Assembly (NCBI GenBank): GCA_024639905.1
Contig: JAHEGE010000006.1
Location: 124,001 to 188,000 of the forward strand
Source: Gammaproteobacteria bacterium
GTDB taxonomy: Bacteria; Pseudomonadota; Gammaproteobacteria; Pseudomonadales; Pseudohongiellaceae
Direction of reading: 5' to 3'
Length of the DNA stretch: 64,000 bases
Shown here: positions 16,190 to 25,931 of the stretch, one piece after another
Layout: each line of letters starts with the position of its first letter
Numbering within the stretch: position 1 is the first letter of the stretch
Made by a program: the position numbers and the translations under genes
Notes under the pieces: generated by a model
The model's database searches: none
What the model was told of the DNA's origin: nothing
The model's input: only the letters and a program-made list of their open reading frames with translations

Positions 16190-16941
16190 CCTTCGAACCC
16201 ACGGGCGTCGACTGCTTGCCCGTGGAATTTCCTGCCCGCGGGCGACAGCAAATAGAGGTATATCGGCAGCAGCGATTCCGCTGTCGGTTGTGTCTGCGGG
16301 TCTTCTGCTGGGTAGGCATCGCGTCGCATTGCCGTGCGCGTGCCGCCGGGGTTGAAGCTCATTACTCGTGTGTTGCTGACATTCTCGACTTCCTCGGCAA
16401 GGGTCTGCATCAAACCTTCAACGGCAAACTTCGTAATGCCGTAAGCCCCCCAGTAGGCGCGCCCTTTGCGGCCAACGCTCGATGAGGTAAAGATGAGCCG
16501 CGCATCTTCCGAGCGCGCGAGTGCTGGCAGTAGCGCCTTGGTAAGTCCGAACGCGGCCGTTACATTGACCTGCATCAGTGACGTCCAGTCGCTATCCGGA
16601 TAGAACTCTATTGGGCTGCGCGCACCGAGAAGTGCGGCGTTATGAATGAGCGCGTCCAAACTTTCAAACTGTTCGGATAACGCGGCAGCGAGTGTTTTGT
16701 AGTCTTCGCTCTGAGCCGAAGCAAAATCTAAGGGATGGATCGTGATGCGGCCAGGGTGCTGTGCTTCAATCTCATCGAAAAGTGCTTCGAGCTTCTCCTG
16801 GCTTCGTCCAAGTGCAATGACGTGCGCACCGTAAGCGCAGAATCCTTGAGTTAGCGCGCGGCCTATGCCGTCGCTCGCGCCTGTGACGAGGAGGGTTTTG
16901 CCGGCGAGTGCGTGTGGTTCTGCATTGTAGTTAAAGGTCAT
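16186..16941 (-). CDS. yciK: YciK-type short-chain dehydrogenase
   Basis: The 251-residue product is a classical SDR oxidoreductase. It has the NAD(P)-binding TGASDGIG, the NAA motif (HNAALLG), catalytic Ser in SSSVGRKG, the YxxxK pair in YGITK, and PGGTRTAMR near the end. Position next to gph and ubiG matches YciK; its physiological substrate is unknown. The start overlaps the gph stop codon (ATGA). Confidence 0.88.
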   Translation of the reverse strand: MTFNYNAEPHALAGKTLLVTGASDGIGRALTQGFCAYGAHVIALGRSQEKLEALFDEIEAQHPGRITIHPLDFASAQSEDYKTLAAALSEQFESLDALIHNAALLGARSPIEFYPDSDWTSLMQVNVTAAFGLTKALLPALARSEDARLIFTSSSVGRKGRAYWGAYGITKFAVEGLMQTLAEEVENVSNTRVMSFNPGGTRTAMRRDAYPAEDPQTQPTAESLLPIYLYLLSPAGRKFHGQAVDARGFEG

Positions 16942-17630
16942 GAGCTAAACTTTATCAGATTAAGCAGGCCGATGGCGTGCTGGGGTTGGCTAAGAATGAA
17001 ATCGGCTGGCCATTGTGCGGCGTCGACTCCTTCTGCGAGGTATCCGTAGGTCGCCGCAATGGCGATCACGTCAGCGTTCTTGGCTGCCTGCATATCACGC
17101 AGGTGATCGCCGAAATAGGCGCAGCGTTCGGTAGCTCGGCCTAGCCTGTCGAGTGCGACAAGCAGGGATTCAGGATTTGGTTTCTTCGCGGCCACATCGT
17201 CAGGGCAGACGAGTATTGGGCAGCGTGGCAGAAGCTCGAGGCGAGTAAGGAGCGCGACGGCATAGAGTCGCGGCTTATTCGTCACGATGCCCCAAGGAAT
17301 TTGTGCGTGCTCTAGTGCATCGAGCAACGTGTCCATGCCAGGGTAGAGAGAAGAGCGTGTTTCTTGTATTTGCTCGAGGTAGTAGGCGAGCAGGCTCGCG
17401 TGAAACTCGGCAAAGCGCGGCTCGCTTTCTGCGATGTCAAAGCCGAGGCTGACGAGGGCCTTCGCGCCATCGGATACTGTGCGAGTGATGGATTGTGCGT
17501 CGAGTGCTGCAAGGTCATGTTCTGCCCGCAGACGATTCAGTGCGATGACGAAATCTGGCGCGGTATCGACTAGGGTGCCGTCCAGATCGAATAAGACGCA
17601 GTCTACCGAGGTGTCTAATGTCTCCGTCAT
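16938..17630 (-). CDS. gph: Phosphoglycolate phosphatase family HAD hydrolase
   Basis: The 230-residue HAD-superfamily phosphatase has motif I LFDLDGTLVDTAPDF (nucleophile Asp16), motif II VTNKP, the conserved Lys in AAKKPNPE, and motif IV YFGDHLRDMQAA. The C1 cap is helical. Such enzymes remove 2-phosphoglycolate made during DNA 3'-end repair; in Pseudomonas the homologue at this locus has also been linked to MurNAc-6-phosphate (MupP), so the exact substrate is open. It lies 11 nt after ubiG. Confidence 0.85.
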   Translation of the reverse strand: MTETLDTSVDCVLFDLDGTLVDTAPDFVIALNRLRAEHDLAALDAQSITRTVSDGAKALVSLGFDIAESEPRFAEFHASLLAYYLEQIQETRSSLYPGMDTLLDALEHAQIPWGIVTNKPRLYAVALLTRLELLPRCPILVCPDDVAAKKPNPESLLVALDRLGRATERCAYFGDHLRDMQAAKNADVIAIAATYGYLAEGVDAAQWPADFILSQPQHAIGLLNLIKFSS

Positions 17631-17641
17631 TTACTGTGCCC

Positions 17642-18361
17642 TCAATCGTTCGCCGCTACATCGGCTGCCGGTTTCCGATAATGAGCAAGGTAGTTTACGT
17701 CAAGATCATTGCCTAGAGAGTAGCGCTTGCTGAGCAGGTTATAGGTCATGCCGCGCTGCTCTTGCAGTTCCAATCCCGCGCTGCGGGCCCAGCCGGCAAG
17801 TTCGGAGGGACGAATGAATTTAGCGTATTCATGAGTGCCACGGGGTAGCATATTGAGCACGTATTCGGCGCCGATGATGGCGAATAGATAGGACTTCGGG
17901 TTGCGATTAATCGTCGAAAATAAGACATGTCCGCCTGGTTTGACGAGTGCGAAGCAGGCGGCGACTATCGCGCTTGGGTCTGGGACGTGTTCAAGCATTT
18001 CTAGGCAGGTAACCACATCGTACTGTTCGGGTTCGCTCCCCGCGAGTTCCTCCGCGGGGATACGCCGATAGTCGATCTCGAGTTGGCTCTCGAGTTGATG
18101 CAGACGCGCTACGGCGAGAGAAGCTTCCGCCATGTCGATCGCCACCACCTCGGCGCCTTGACGCGCCATCGCCTCGGCTAGCAGCCCTCCGCCGCAGCCG
18201 ATATCTAGAATGCGCTTGCCAGCGAGTGAGGTTTTCTCCGAGAGATAACCCATACGCAGTGGATTGATCTCGTGTAAAGGCTTGAACTCGCTAGTGGGAT
18301 CCCACCAACGCGCTGCAAGCGCCTCGAATTTTTTAATCTCTAGATCGTCGACATTATTCAT
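17642..18361 (-). CDS. ubiG: Ubiquinone biosynthesis O-methyltransferase UbiG
   Basis: UbiG performs both O-methylations of the ubiquinone pathway. The 239-residue product has the diagnostic N-terminus FEALAARWWDPTSEFKPLH, the SAM-binding DIGCGGGLLAEAMA and EVVAID, and the CLEMLEHVPDPSAI segment followed by FSTINRNPKSYLFAI, which is characteristic of UbiG. It sits 75 nt after mtaD and just before gph. Confidence 0.95.
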   Translation of the reverse strand: MNNVDDLEIKKFEALAARWWDPTSEFKPLHEINPLRMGYLSEKTSLAGKRILDIGCGGGLLAEAMARQGAEVVAIDMAEASLAVARLHQLESQLEIDYRRIPAEELAGSEPEQYDVVTCLEMLEHVPDPSAIVAACFALVKPGGHVLFSTINRNPKSYLFAIIGAEYVLNMLPRGTHEYAKFIRPSELAGWARSAGLELQEQRGMTYNLLSKRYSLGNDLDVNYLAHYRKPAADVAAND

Positions 18362-18436
18362 TTTCGGGTTCCTTTGAAGGCTTAGGCCATTCCGAGCAGA
18401 CGCGGGCGTGGTCCGCGCGATATTCGCGAGGGTAGG

Positions 18437-19795
18437 CTACGCGTTGGCACTGGCCTCGAGTACGCGCTGCTGCCAAATTTGGGTCGTCTTCAATAAGGCG
18501 GCGCGGTCGATCGTCTGCAATTCGCCCGCGCGTAGCAGGGCGTGTCCGCCGCTCCACACATCACTGACTTGACTGGCTTGGGTTGAATAGACGAGATGCG
18601 AGATCACATCATAAAGCGGCTGGCTGTTGATACTTGAAAGGTCGATGGCTGCGAGGTCTGCAAATTTGCCGATTTCGATGCTGCCGATTTCGCTTTCAAG
18701 GCCCAGTGCTCTGGCTCCATTAATCGTTGCCATAGCGAGCGCTGCATGTGCGGGAAGCGCGGTTGCGTCACCAGCTACTGCCTTCGCCAACTGCGCAGCG
18801 GTGCGCATTTCCGAAAACATATCGAGGTCGTTATTGCTCGCACAGCCGTCTGTCCCCAGTGCGACGTTGATGCCAGCGCGTTGCAATTTGTCGACTTCAC
18901 AAAAGCCACTCACGAGTTTGAGGTTGGATTCTGGGCAATGTGCCACGTGGGTGCCGCTAGAGGCAATCTGTGCGATTTCTGCCTCGGTGAGAGCGGTCAT
19001 ATGCGTGCAAAAGAGCCGCGGGGACAGAAGCCCCAAGCGGGTCAGGCGCGCAAGCGGGCGTTCGCCTGTGTCTTGCTGGGCCGCATCGACCTCGGCTTGA
19101 GTCTCGTGCACATGCATGTGTATCGGCAAGTCGAGTTCTTCAGCAAGCGCGGCAATTTTCATCAAGGGGGCGTCCGACACCGAGTAAGGCGAGTGAGGGC
19201 CGAAGGCGATGTGAATGCGCTCATCATGGCGGTACTGGTCGCTAAGCTGTGTCGTCTTTTCGATGTATTCATCGGCGTCACGCGCCCAAGGTGTCGGAAA
19301 GTCGATGACAGGGCAGGCGAGCTGTGCGCGAAGCTTGGTCTCGGTCACGACACGCGCCGCCGATTCGGGGAAGAAGTAATTGTCTGAGAAACAGGTCGTC
19401 CCCGACAGTATCATCTCCGCAGCGGCCAGCCGAGTACCGGCCTCTACAAACTCAGCATCGACGAGTTTGCCTTCTAGTGGCCAAATCTTCTCTTCAAGCC
19501 AGGCTTTCAGGGGCATGTCGTCGCCGATGCCTCGCAGCAATGACATGGCTGCATGGCCATGGGCGTTGACGAGGCCGGGGATCAGGGCGTGATGACGGAG
19601 GTGTACGGCGCTTTCAAGCGCCTCGCTGCTTAGCCGCGCCTCCGCCTCAGTGGCAGGCAGGATATGGCTTATACGGCCGCCGTTGATCAGCACTGCGTGG
19701 TCTTCGAGCACCTGCTGGGCGGGCGCTACCGGTACTACCCAGCGGGCAAAGAGTGCGAGGTCTGGGGAGAGTTTAGAAGGGGTGGAGGGGGTCAT
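18437..19795 (-). CDS. mtaD: MTA/SAH deaminase (MtaD/TrzA family amidohydrolase)
   Basis: The 452-residue amidohydrolase has the metal-binding motifs NAHGHAAMSLLRG, HMHVHETQAE, CTHM and GTDGCASNNDLDM, the last characteristic of the 5-methylthioadenosine/S-adenosylhomocysteine deaminase branch. The likely reaction is deamination of SAH or MTA, which would clear the SAH produced by UbiG next door. The start at 19795 is preferred over an upstream in-frame ATG because a good promoter lies within that longer ORF (19826-19855). Confidence 0.88.
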   Translation of the reverse strand: MTPSTPSKLSPDLALFARWVVPVAPAQQVLEDHAVLINGGRISHILPATEAEARLSSEALESAVHLRHHALIPGLVNAHGHAAMSLLRGIGDDMPLKAWLEEKIWPLEGKLVDAEFVEAGTRLAAAEMILSGTTCFSDNYFFPESAARVVTETKLRAQLACPVIDFPTPWARDADEYIEKTTQLSDQYRHDERIHIAFGPHSPYSVSDAPLMKIAALAEELDLPIHMHVHETQAEVDAAQQDTGERPLARLTRLGLLSPRLFCTHMTALTEAEIAQIASSGTHVAHCPESNLKLVSGFCEVDKLQRAGINVALGTDGCASNNDLDMFSEMRTAAQLAKAVAGDATALPAHAALAMATINGARALGLESEIGSIEIGKFADLAAIDLSSINSQPLYDVISHLVYSTQASQVSDVWSGGHALLRAGELQTIDRAALLKTTQIWQQRVLEASANA

Positions 19796-19825
19796 GTCTG
19801 CTGCCGATTCGCCAAATATTATCGC

Positions 19826-19855
19826 ATTATAACCGGTCATGCGCGCTGCTGTCGC
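19826..19855 (-). promoter_or_regulatory. Promoter of the mtaD-ubiG-gph-yciK operon
   Basis: On the minus strand GCGACA (19850-19855) and a perfect TATAAT (19826-19831) are 18 bp apart, giving transcription start near 19819 and a leader of about 25 nt to the ATG at 19795. This supports the shorter mtaD start. Confidence 0.6.
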
Positions 19856-19970
19856 CGGCGCTTCCTTTTGGATCCGAGTCGGAAAAGGGGCTTTTGCCAG
19901 CTCGAGGGGCGGCATTAGGTCGTACCCAAGAAAGGCGTGATTCGGGGCGGCGATAGGCTGGCATTTGTGC

Positions 19971-20000
19971 TAGAATTTCAGGGTTCTAGCGCGGCTAGAA
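19971..20000 (+). promoter_or_regulatory. gyrA promoter candidate with adjacent palindrome
   Basis: TGC-TAGAAT (19968-19976) fits an extended -10 promoter. Just downstream is a perfect inverted repeat, TTCTAGC (19984-19990), GCG, GCTAGAA (19994-20000), lying in the early transcribed region. CTAGAA appears again near 20089. The palindrome could be an operator or an RNA stem-loop; no regulator is identifiable. The remaining leader up to gyrA holds no credible gene. Confidence 0.4.
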
Positions 20001-20136
20001 TCGCCGTAGAGAAAGCCCTTACAAAAAACCACCCAGCGGCCGCTATAGAAGGGTATCAAGCTAACCTTCTCGCACGCAGATTGCGCCTAGAACACGAAGG
20101 TTGGGTGTCAAAATCAGAAGCAGGAAAGACGAGTTT

Positions 20137-22731
20137 ATGAGCGAGTTCGCAAAACAGGTCCTACCCGTCGCGCTAGAGAGCGAAATGCGCGAGTCTTATC
20201 TCGCTTACGCGATGAGTGTCATCGTAGGGCGTGCGCTGCCCGATGTTCGTGACGGCTTGAAACCTGTGCATCGCCGCGTGCTATTCGCGATGAATGTGCT
20301 GTCGAATGATTACAATAAGCCTTATAAGAAGTCTGCGCGTATCGTCGGTGATGTCATCGGTAAGTATCACCCTCATGGTGACACGGCGGTCTATGACACG
20401 ATCGTTCGTATGGCTCAGGATTTCTCACTGCGTTACCCCTTGGTCGATGGCCAGGGTAACTTCGGCTCGGTCGACGGCGATTCCGCGGCGGCCATGCGTT
20501 ATACCGAAATTCGTATGGCGAAGATCGCCCATGATCTGCTCGCAGACCTCGACAAGGAAACCGTCGACTTCTCGCCTAATTACGACGGCACCGAACAGAT
20601 TCCTGATGTACTGCCTGCGCAGATTCCTAATCTTTTAGTGAACGGCTCCAGTGGCATAGCCGTGGGCATGGCGACCAACATCCCGCCGCATAACCTAACC
20701 GAAGTCGTTGGCGGCGCCATCGCACTGCTCGATGATCCACAGATCGGTATTGAAGGCCTGATGGAGCACATCTCCGGCCCCGATTTCCCCACTGCTGGCA
20801 TCATTAACGGCAAAGCCGGCATCTTGCAGGCTTATCAGACCGGCCGGGGCCGCATTTACATGCGTGCACGCGCCGAGGTGCTTACCGACGAGAAGAGTGG
20901 TAAGCAGACGATTATCGTCTCCGAGATTCCTTACCAGGTGAATAAGGCGCGCTTGATCGAGAAGATTGCCGAGCTCGTGAAAGAAAAGAAGGTTGAGGGA
21001 ATAACCGAGCTGCGTGACGAGTCTGACAAAGACGGGATGCGAATCGTTATCGAGCTAAGACGCGGCGAGATGGGAGACGTGGTTCTCAATAATCTCTATG
21101 CCCAGACGCAGATGCAGAATGTGTTCGGCATTAACATGGTCGCGCTCGTCGATGGTCAGCCGCGCCTATTAACTTTGCGCGAAATACTCGATGCGTTTAT
21201 TCGTCACCGCCGGGAAGTGGTTTCTCGTCGCACGACCTACCTGCTCCGCAAGGCGCGCGATCGTGGCCACATCTTGGAAGGGCTAGCCGTTGCTTTGGCG
21301 AATATCGACGCGGTGATCGAGCTCATCAAGACTTCGCCTAGCTCGGCTGAGGCAAAGGTCAAACTTCTTGAGCGCTCGTGGAAATCAGACAGCGTGTTAG
21401 CGATGCTTGGTGAGGTAGGCGCAGACGCCTGCCGCCCTGAGGGCTTGGAGGCAAAATACGGCCTTAATGGCGCCGATTACTATCTGTCGGAAGAGCAGGC
21501 TCAGGCGATCCTCGAGCTGCGTCTGCATCGCCTGACTGGCCTTGAGCACGAGAAGCTCATCAACGACTACAAAGCACTACTCGAACAGATCGCGGATTAC
21601 CTCGATATTTTGGGTAACCAAGCACGACTCCTTAGCGTTGTTCGAGCTGAGCTCGAGAAGGTGCGCGATGAGTACGGCGACGAGCGGCGCACGGAAATCG
21701 TTGGCACTCAGCTCGATTTGACCGTCGAGGATCTCATCACGGAAGAAGACCGCGTGGTGACGATCTCTAAGACCGGCTACGCGAAGACTCAGCCTCTAAG
21801 CGATTATGCGGCACAGCGCAGAGGCGGCATGGGGCGCGCAGCTGCGGCAGTGAAAGACGAGGACTTGGTGGAACACCTCCTCGTAGCAAGCACCCACGAT
21901 ACGCTGTTGTGTTTTACCAGTCATGGCAAGGTTTACTGGCTCAAGGTGTATATGATTCCCGTCGCGAGTCGCGCCTCGAGAGGTAAGCCGGTCGTCAATA
22001 TCTTGCCCTTAGACGAGGGTGAGCGAATTACCAGTATGCTGCCGGTGAATGACTACACAGAAGATGCCTTCGTGTTCATGGCGACTGCGAACGGCACGGT
22101 AAAGAAGACGCCTCTGCCGAGTTTTGCCCGTCAACGCAGTGTAGGACTCAGGGCGATAGAACTAGACGCAGACGACGAACTCGTCGGCACGGCGCTCACC
22201 GATGGGTCGCGCGACCTCATTTTGATGAGCAGCGCAGGTAAGACTATCCGCTTCGCCGAGAGCGGCGTACGAGCCATGGGTCGCACGGCTCGCGGCGTGC
22301 GTGGTATTCGCCTGCAAGAAGGTCAGCGTATGGTGTCGTTGATGGTTGCCGATGACGAAAAGCAGGTGCTCACCGTGAGTGAAAATGGCTACGGCAAGCG
22401 GACTAAGTCTAGCGACTTCCCGCTGCGTGGCCGGGGTGGTCAAGGCGTGATCGGTATCCAGGCAAGCGAACGCAATGGTGCCGTAGTGGGCTCAGTGCAA
22501 GTCACCGACAGCGATGAGATTATGCTGATCTCCAGCAAAGGCACCATGGTGCGCACGCGCGTCGATGAAGTCTCCGTGCAGGGCCGTAACACACAGGGCG
22601 TTCGCCTCATACGTTTGAAAGAAGGCGAGAAGCTTGTCGGCTTGGAACGTGTGGATGAGCCGGAAGAAGTGTTAGCTGAAATCGATGCTGAGGCGCAGCC
22701 TGAAGAGATCGGCGCAAGCGATGTCGACTGA
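20137..22731 (+). CDS. gyrA: DNA gyrase subunit A
   Basis: GyrA is the breakage-reunion subunit of gyrase, which introduces negative supercoils. The 864-residue product has the winged-helix/tower core with catalytic Tyr122 ([10 protein letters not shown]), the coiled-coil domain, and the C-terminal DNA-wrapping beta-pinwheel containing the GyrA box QRRGGMG. The quinolone-resistance region reads [10 protein letters not shown], so residue 83 is Thr, as in wild-type Pseudomonas aeruginosa, and 87 is Asp. ATG 20137 follows AGGAAAG and gives the standard beginning; the upstream in-frame start at 20101 is unconserved. The last 11 nt overlap pheA. Confidence 0.97.
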   Translation: MSEFAKQVLPVALESEMRESYLAYAMSVIVGRALPDVRDGLKPVHRRVLFAMNVLSNDYNKPYKKSARIVGDVIGKYHPHGDTAVYDTIVRMAQDFSLRYPLVDGQGNFGSVDGDSAAAMRYTEIRMAKIAHDLLADLDKETVDFSPNYDGTEQIPDVLPAQIPNLLVNGSSGIAVGMATNIPPHNLTEVVGGAIALLDDPQIGIEGLMEHISGPDFPTAGIINGKAGILQAYQTGRGRIYMRARAEVLTDEKSGKQTIIVSEIPYQVNKARLIEKIAELVKEKKVEGITELRDESDKDGMRIVIELRRGEMGDVVLNNLYAQTQMQNVFGINMVALVDGQPRLLTLREILDAFIRHRREVVSRRTTYLLRKARDRGHILEGLAVALANIDAVIELIKTSPSSAEAKVKLLERSWKSDSVLAMLGEVGADACRPEGLEAKYGLNGADYYLSEEQAQAILELRLHRLTGLEHEKLINDYKALLEQIADYLDILGNQARLLSVVRAELEKVRDEYGDERRTEIVGTQLDLTVEDLITEEDRVVTISKTGYAKTQPLSDYAAQRRGGMGRAAAAVKDEDLVEHLLVASTHDTLLCFTSHGKVYWLKVYMIPVASRASRGKPVVNILPLDEGERITSMLPVNDYTEDAFVFMATANGTVKKTPLPSFARQRSVGLRAIELDADDELVGTALTDGSRDLILMSSAGKTIRFAESGVRAMGRTARGVRGIRLQEGQRMVSLMVADDEKQVLTVSENGYGKRTKSSDFPLRGRGGQGVIGIQASERNGAVVGSVQVTDSDEIMLISSKGTMVRTRVDEVSVQGRNTQGVRLIRLKEGEKLVGLERVDEPEEVLAEIDAEAQPEEIGASDVD

Positions 22732-23665
22732 GATCCAGGCAAACCTAGATGACTCTCCCGTGGTCGCCTATTTGGGGCCGCAAGGGACCTTCTCACACGC
22801 CGCTGCGATGGCCTTCTTTGAAGGGCGTGGCGGCAGCAATCCCTTTACCTTCGATTCCTGTGCGAGCATTGAAGATGTGTTCGCGAGTGTCGAATCGGCT
22901 CGCTCGCGTTTCGGCGTCGTGCCGATTGAGAATTCGACTGAGGGCGCGGTAAACAATACCCAAGACTGTCTCCTGTTGACGCCCGTACGAATCATTGGTG
23001 AGATCGTGATTCCGATCGTACACAATTTTTTGGTAGCGCCTGGCGTTACACGAGAAAGTCTCCACACCGTAGCATCTCATAAACAGTCTCTGGCCCAGTG
23101 CCGGCGATGGCTAGCACGAAATGAGCCTGCGCTCGATAAGCGTGAATGTGCAAGTAATGCGCAGGCAGCAGAAGCGGCGATGGCCGAGCCGGGCGTCGCG
23201 GCGATCGCTGGCGAATTTGCGGCACAAACCTACGGCTTACATATCCTCGCCGACTCAATACAAGACCACAGCCATAACAGCACGCGGTTTCTCATTCTCG
23301 CGCAGCCGGATGTTGAGCTGCCTGCCGTTTCACCTAGCGTCATCCCTACCGGATCGGCTCCCACAGCAGTGCAATCGAAAACCAGTCTATTGGTAGCCAC
23401 AGACAATAAGCCAGGTGCATTGTTTCGGCTGCTAGAGCCTTTTAATGCATTGCAAATCGATTTATCGAAAATCGAAGCGCGGCCTTCGAAGTTAAGGGCC
23501 TGGGAGTATGTCTTCTTCATAGATTTCATCAGCGCATCAGAGGAGCCTGAGGTCATCGAGGCGCTTCTCGTCAAGCTGGCACCGAGCACGACATCGCTGC
23601 GGGTGTTAGGAACTTACCCGTTGGCTCCACCGAACCCGACCACAGAGGGCGCTTCCGGTGAATAG
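22721..23665 (+). CDS. pheA: Prephenate dehydratase without chorismate mutase domain
   Basis: This enzyme converts prephenate to phenylpyruvate in phenylalanine synthesis. The 314-residue product enters the dehydratase domain at once ([15 protein letters not shown], about residues 17-31), has the [12 protein letters not shown] and HNSTRFLIL catalytic motifs, and ends in an ACT regulatory domain ([18 protein letters not shown]). The N-terminal chorismate mutase domain of about 90 residues that makes gammaproteobacterial P-proteins bifunctional is absent, and there is no room for it because gyrA coding overlaps the start. The upstream alternative start at 22685 would add only 12 residues. Loss or separate encoding of the mutase is inferred. 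Confidence 0.92.
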   Translation: MSTEIQANLDDSPVVAYLGPQGTFSHAAAMAFFEGRGGSNPFTFDSCASIEDVFASVESARSRFGVVPIENSTEGAVNNTQDCLLLTPVRIIGEIVIPIVHNFLVAPGVTRESLHTVASHKQSLAQCRRWLARNEPALDKRECASNAQAAEAAMAEPGVAAIAGEFAAQTYGLHILADSIQDHSHNSTRFLILAQPDVELPAVSPSVIPTGSAPTAVQSKTSLLVATDNKPGALFRLLEPFNALQIDLSKIEARPSKLRAWEYVFFIDFISASEEPEVIEALLVKLAPSTTSLRVLGTYPLAPPNPTTEGASGE

Positions 23666-25931
23666 CCCCGCTGCGCGGCTTAAGCAGGCTCGTGTCCTGA
23701 TCGTCGGCCTTGGTCTCATCGGCGGTTCAATCGCCCGCGGTCTAAAGCGGGCAGAGGCAGTCTCGAGGCTTCTAGCCTGCGACAGCGATACCGAGCAGCT
23801 CCATGCTGCGCTTGCCGAGGGCAGCGTAGACGAGGTGGGCGATCTCGCTACGCTCTGCCCACAAGCTGATCTTATTGTGATCGCGTTGCCCACCTTGCTT
23901 ACCGCAGAGGTGCTGGCAACCGTCGCTAAGCATTGTGCTGCACATGCGGTTGTGACCGATGTGGCTAGCGTGAAGGCGACAGTTACGCGTGCGGCCCAAG
24001 ACTTAGGCGCTGGATTTTCGTCGCGTTTCGTGCCAGGGCACCCGATAGCAGGATCGGAGAAGAGTGGCTACCTAGCCTCCGATGCTGAGCTTTTTTCGTC
24101 GCGCAATGTGATCCTGACTCCGCTGCCTGATAACACGCAAGACTCGCTCGGCCTTGTCTCCGCTCTGTGGCGGGTGATCGGTGCCAATATGCTGGCGATG
24201 TCTGTCGAGCGCCATGATGAGGTGCTCGCGGCGACAAGCCATCTGCCCCACCTCTTGGCCTATTCGATTGTTGACGTGTTGGCGAGGCAAGAGCAGAGCG
24301 ATGATATCTTTCGCTACGCCGCTGGTGGCTTCGCTGACTTTAGCCGGCTCGCCTCGAGCGACCCGCGCATGTGGTCTGACATATTCGTCGCCAACCGCGG
24401 CGCGATGAGCCGAGTCTTAGGCTCGATGATCGAGGAGTTACAAGGCTTGAAGGCGGCATTAGAATCTGCGCCGCCAGGAGAGCTCGCGAGTGACTTGCGA
24501 AAGCTCTTTACCGACGCTCGTGCGACGCGCGAGGCGTTCATCAATACTCACTTTAAACCGAATGCGAACAGTGTCATGAAAGAACAAAAGGTCAGTTTTC
24601 TCGCTTGCGGCCTGAATCAAGCGGCTCGTAATAGCGACGCCTCTGTGTGCGGTAAGGTCCGTGTGCCAGGGGATAAATCGATTTCTCATCGCTCGATAAT
24701 CTTTGGATCAATCGCCGAAGGCCGGACAGAGGTCAGCGGCTTCCTCGAAGGAGAGGATGCTCTCAACACGGTGGCGGCATTCCGCGAACTCGGCGTGACA
24801 ATAGTAGGCCCTGAGCAGGGGCGTCTAAGTATCATCGGTGTCGGTCGCAACGGCCTGTCTGCGCCACGTAAACCCCTTTATATGGGTAATTCAGGTACGG
24901 CCATGCGCCTGCTTGCGGGCCTGCTCGCAGCGCAGCCTTTCGATAGCGTGCTCACCGGCGATGAGTCTTTGAGCAAGCGGCCGATGGCGCGGGTCGTCGA
25001 TCCGCTGCGCGACATGGGAGCACAGATCGAGGCGCAAGAGGGTGGCACACCGCCACTGCGGATTGCGCCCGCTACGCTTGCGGGCATTCATTACGCGATG
25101 CCGATGGCTAGTGCTCAAGTTAAATCTTGTTTGTTGTTAGCGGGGCTGTATGCGGAGGGTGAGACGCGCATCGACGAGCCTGCTATTTGTCGCGATCATA
25201 CCGAGCGTATGCTTGAAGGATTCGGCTATCCGCTAACCCGCACTGCCGACTTTAAGTCTGTGACGCTCGAAGGCGGCTTTCCGCTGAAGGCAACGACAAT
25301 CGATGTTCCTAGCGATATTTCATCGGCCACCTTTTTTCTCGTCGCGGCGGCTATTTGCCCAGGGTCTGATGTCGAACTCGAGCACGTTGGTATCAATCCT
25401 TCGCGTGTTGGCATTATCAATCTGCTCAAGATGATGGGCGCCAATCTCGACATGCTTAACGAGCGAGTCGTCGGTGGCGAGCCGGTCGCGGATTTGCGTA
25501 TCCGCTATGCGCCGTTGAAAGGCATAGTGATACCCGAGGAGCAGATCCCCTTGGCAATCGATGAATTTCCGGCACTGTTCATCGCCGCCGCAGTTGCCGA
25601 GGGTGAGACGGTGCTGCGCGGTGCCGAGGAGCTGAGGGTAAAAGAAAGCGATCGACTAGCTGCGATGGCCGCAGGTATGGATGCAATCGGCATCGAAAGC
25701 GAGATGTATCATGACGGCATTCGCATTTCGGGAAACCCGGCTGCCGTGTTTAATACGGCCGAGATCGATTCACAAGGCGACCACCGCATAGCCATGGCCT
25801 TTGCGGTCGCGAGCCTACGCAGCGCTGCGCCGCTGGTCATCCGCGACTGCGCGAATGTCGCCACCTCTTTCCCTAATTTTGTCGAGCTCAGTGCGCGACT
25901 CGGCTTGGAGATCGGTGTTGAGCGCAGCTAG
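23658..25931 (+). CDS. tyrA-aroA: Prephenate dehydrogenase / EPSP synthase fusion
   Basis: One 757-residue polypeptide joins TyrA (about residues 1-300: VLIVGLGLIGGSIARGL Rossmann motif, PGHPIAGSE, ATSHLPHLLA) to AroA (about 330-757: VPGDKSISHRS, GNSGTAMRLLAG, RPMARVVDPLRDMG, GDHRIAMAFAV). It would carry out prephenate oxidation to hydroxyphenylpyruvate (or the arogenate route) and synthesis of EPSP from shikimate-3-phosphate. The fusion is known in Pseudomonas relatives. Start is GTG 23658, overlapping the pheA stop. An in-frame ATG at 24576 falls in the linker and could in principle yield free AroA; there is no direct evidence for this. Confidence 0.95.
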   Translation: MNSPAARLKQARVLIVGLGLIGGSIARGLKRAEAVSRLLACDSDTEQLHAALAEGSVDEVGDLATLCPQADLIVIALPTLLTAEVLATVAKHCAAHAVVTDVASVKATVTRAAQDLGAGFSSRFVPGHPIAGSEKSGYLASDAELFSSRNVILTPLPDNTQDSLGLVSALWRVIGANMLAMSVERHDEVLAATSHLPHLLAYSIVDVLARQEQSDDIFRYAAGGFADFSRLASSDPRMWSDIFVANRGAMSRVLGSMIEELQGLKAALESAPPGELASDLRKLFTDARATREAFINTHFKPNANSVMKEQKVSFLACGLNQAARNSDASVCGKVRVPGDKSISHRSIIFGSIAEGRTEVSGFLEGEDALNTVAAFRELGVTIVGPEQGRLSIIGVGRNGLSAPRKPLYMGNSGTAMRLLAGLLAAQPFDSVLTGDESLSKRPMARVVDPLRDMGAQIEAQEGGTPPLRIAPATLAGIHYAMPMASAQVKSCLLLAGLYAEGETRIDEPAICRDHTERMLEGFGYPLTRTADFKSVTLEGGFPLKATTIDVPSDISSATFFLVAAAICPGSDVELEHVGINPSRVGIINLLKMMGANLDMLNERVVGGEPVADLRIRYAPLKGIVIPEEQIPLAIDEFPALFIAAAVAEGETVLRGAEELRVKESDRLAAMAAGMDAIGIESEMYHDGIRISGNPAAVFNTAEIDSQGDHRIAMAFAVASLRSAAPLVIRDCANVATSFPNFVELSARLGLEIGVERS

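Noticed and set aside
19937-20140. 67-residue ORF ahead of gyrA
   Set aside because: It spans the promoter and palindrome, lacks a ribosome binding site and overlaps the gyrA start in another frame.
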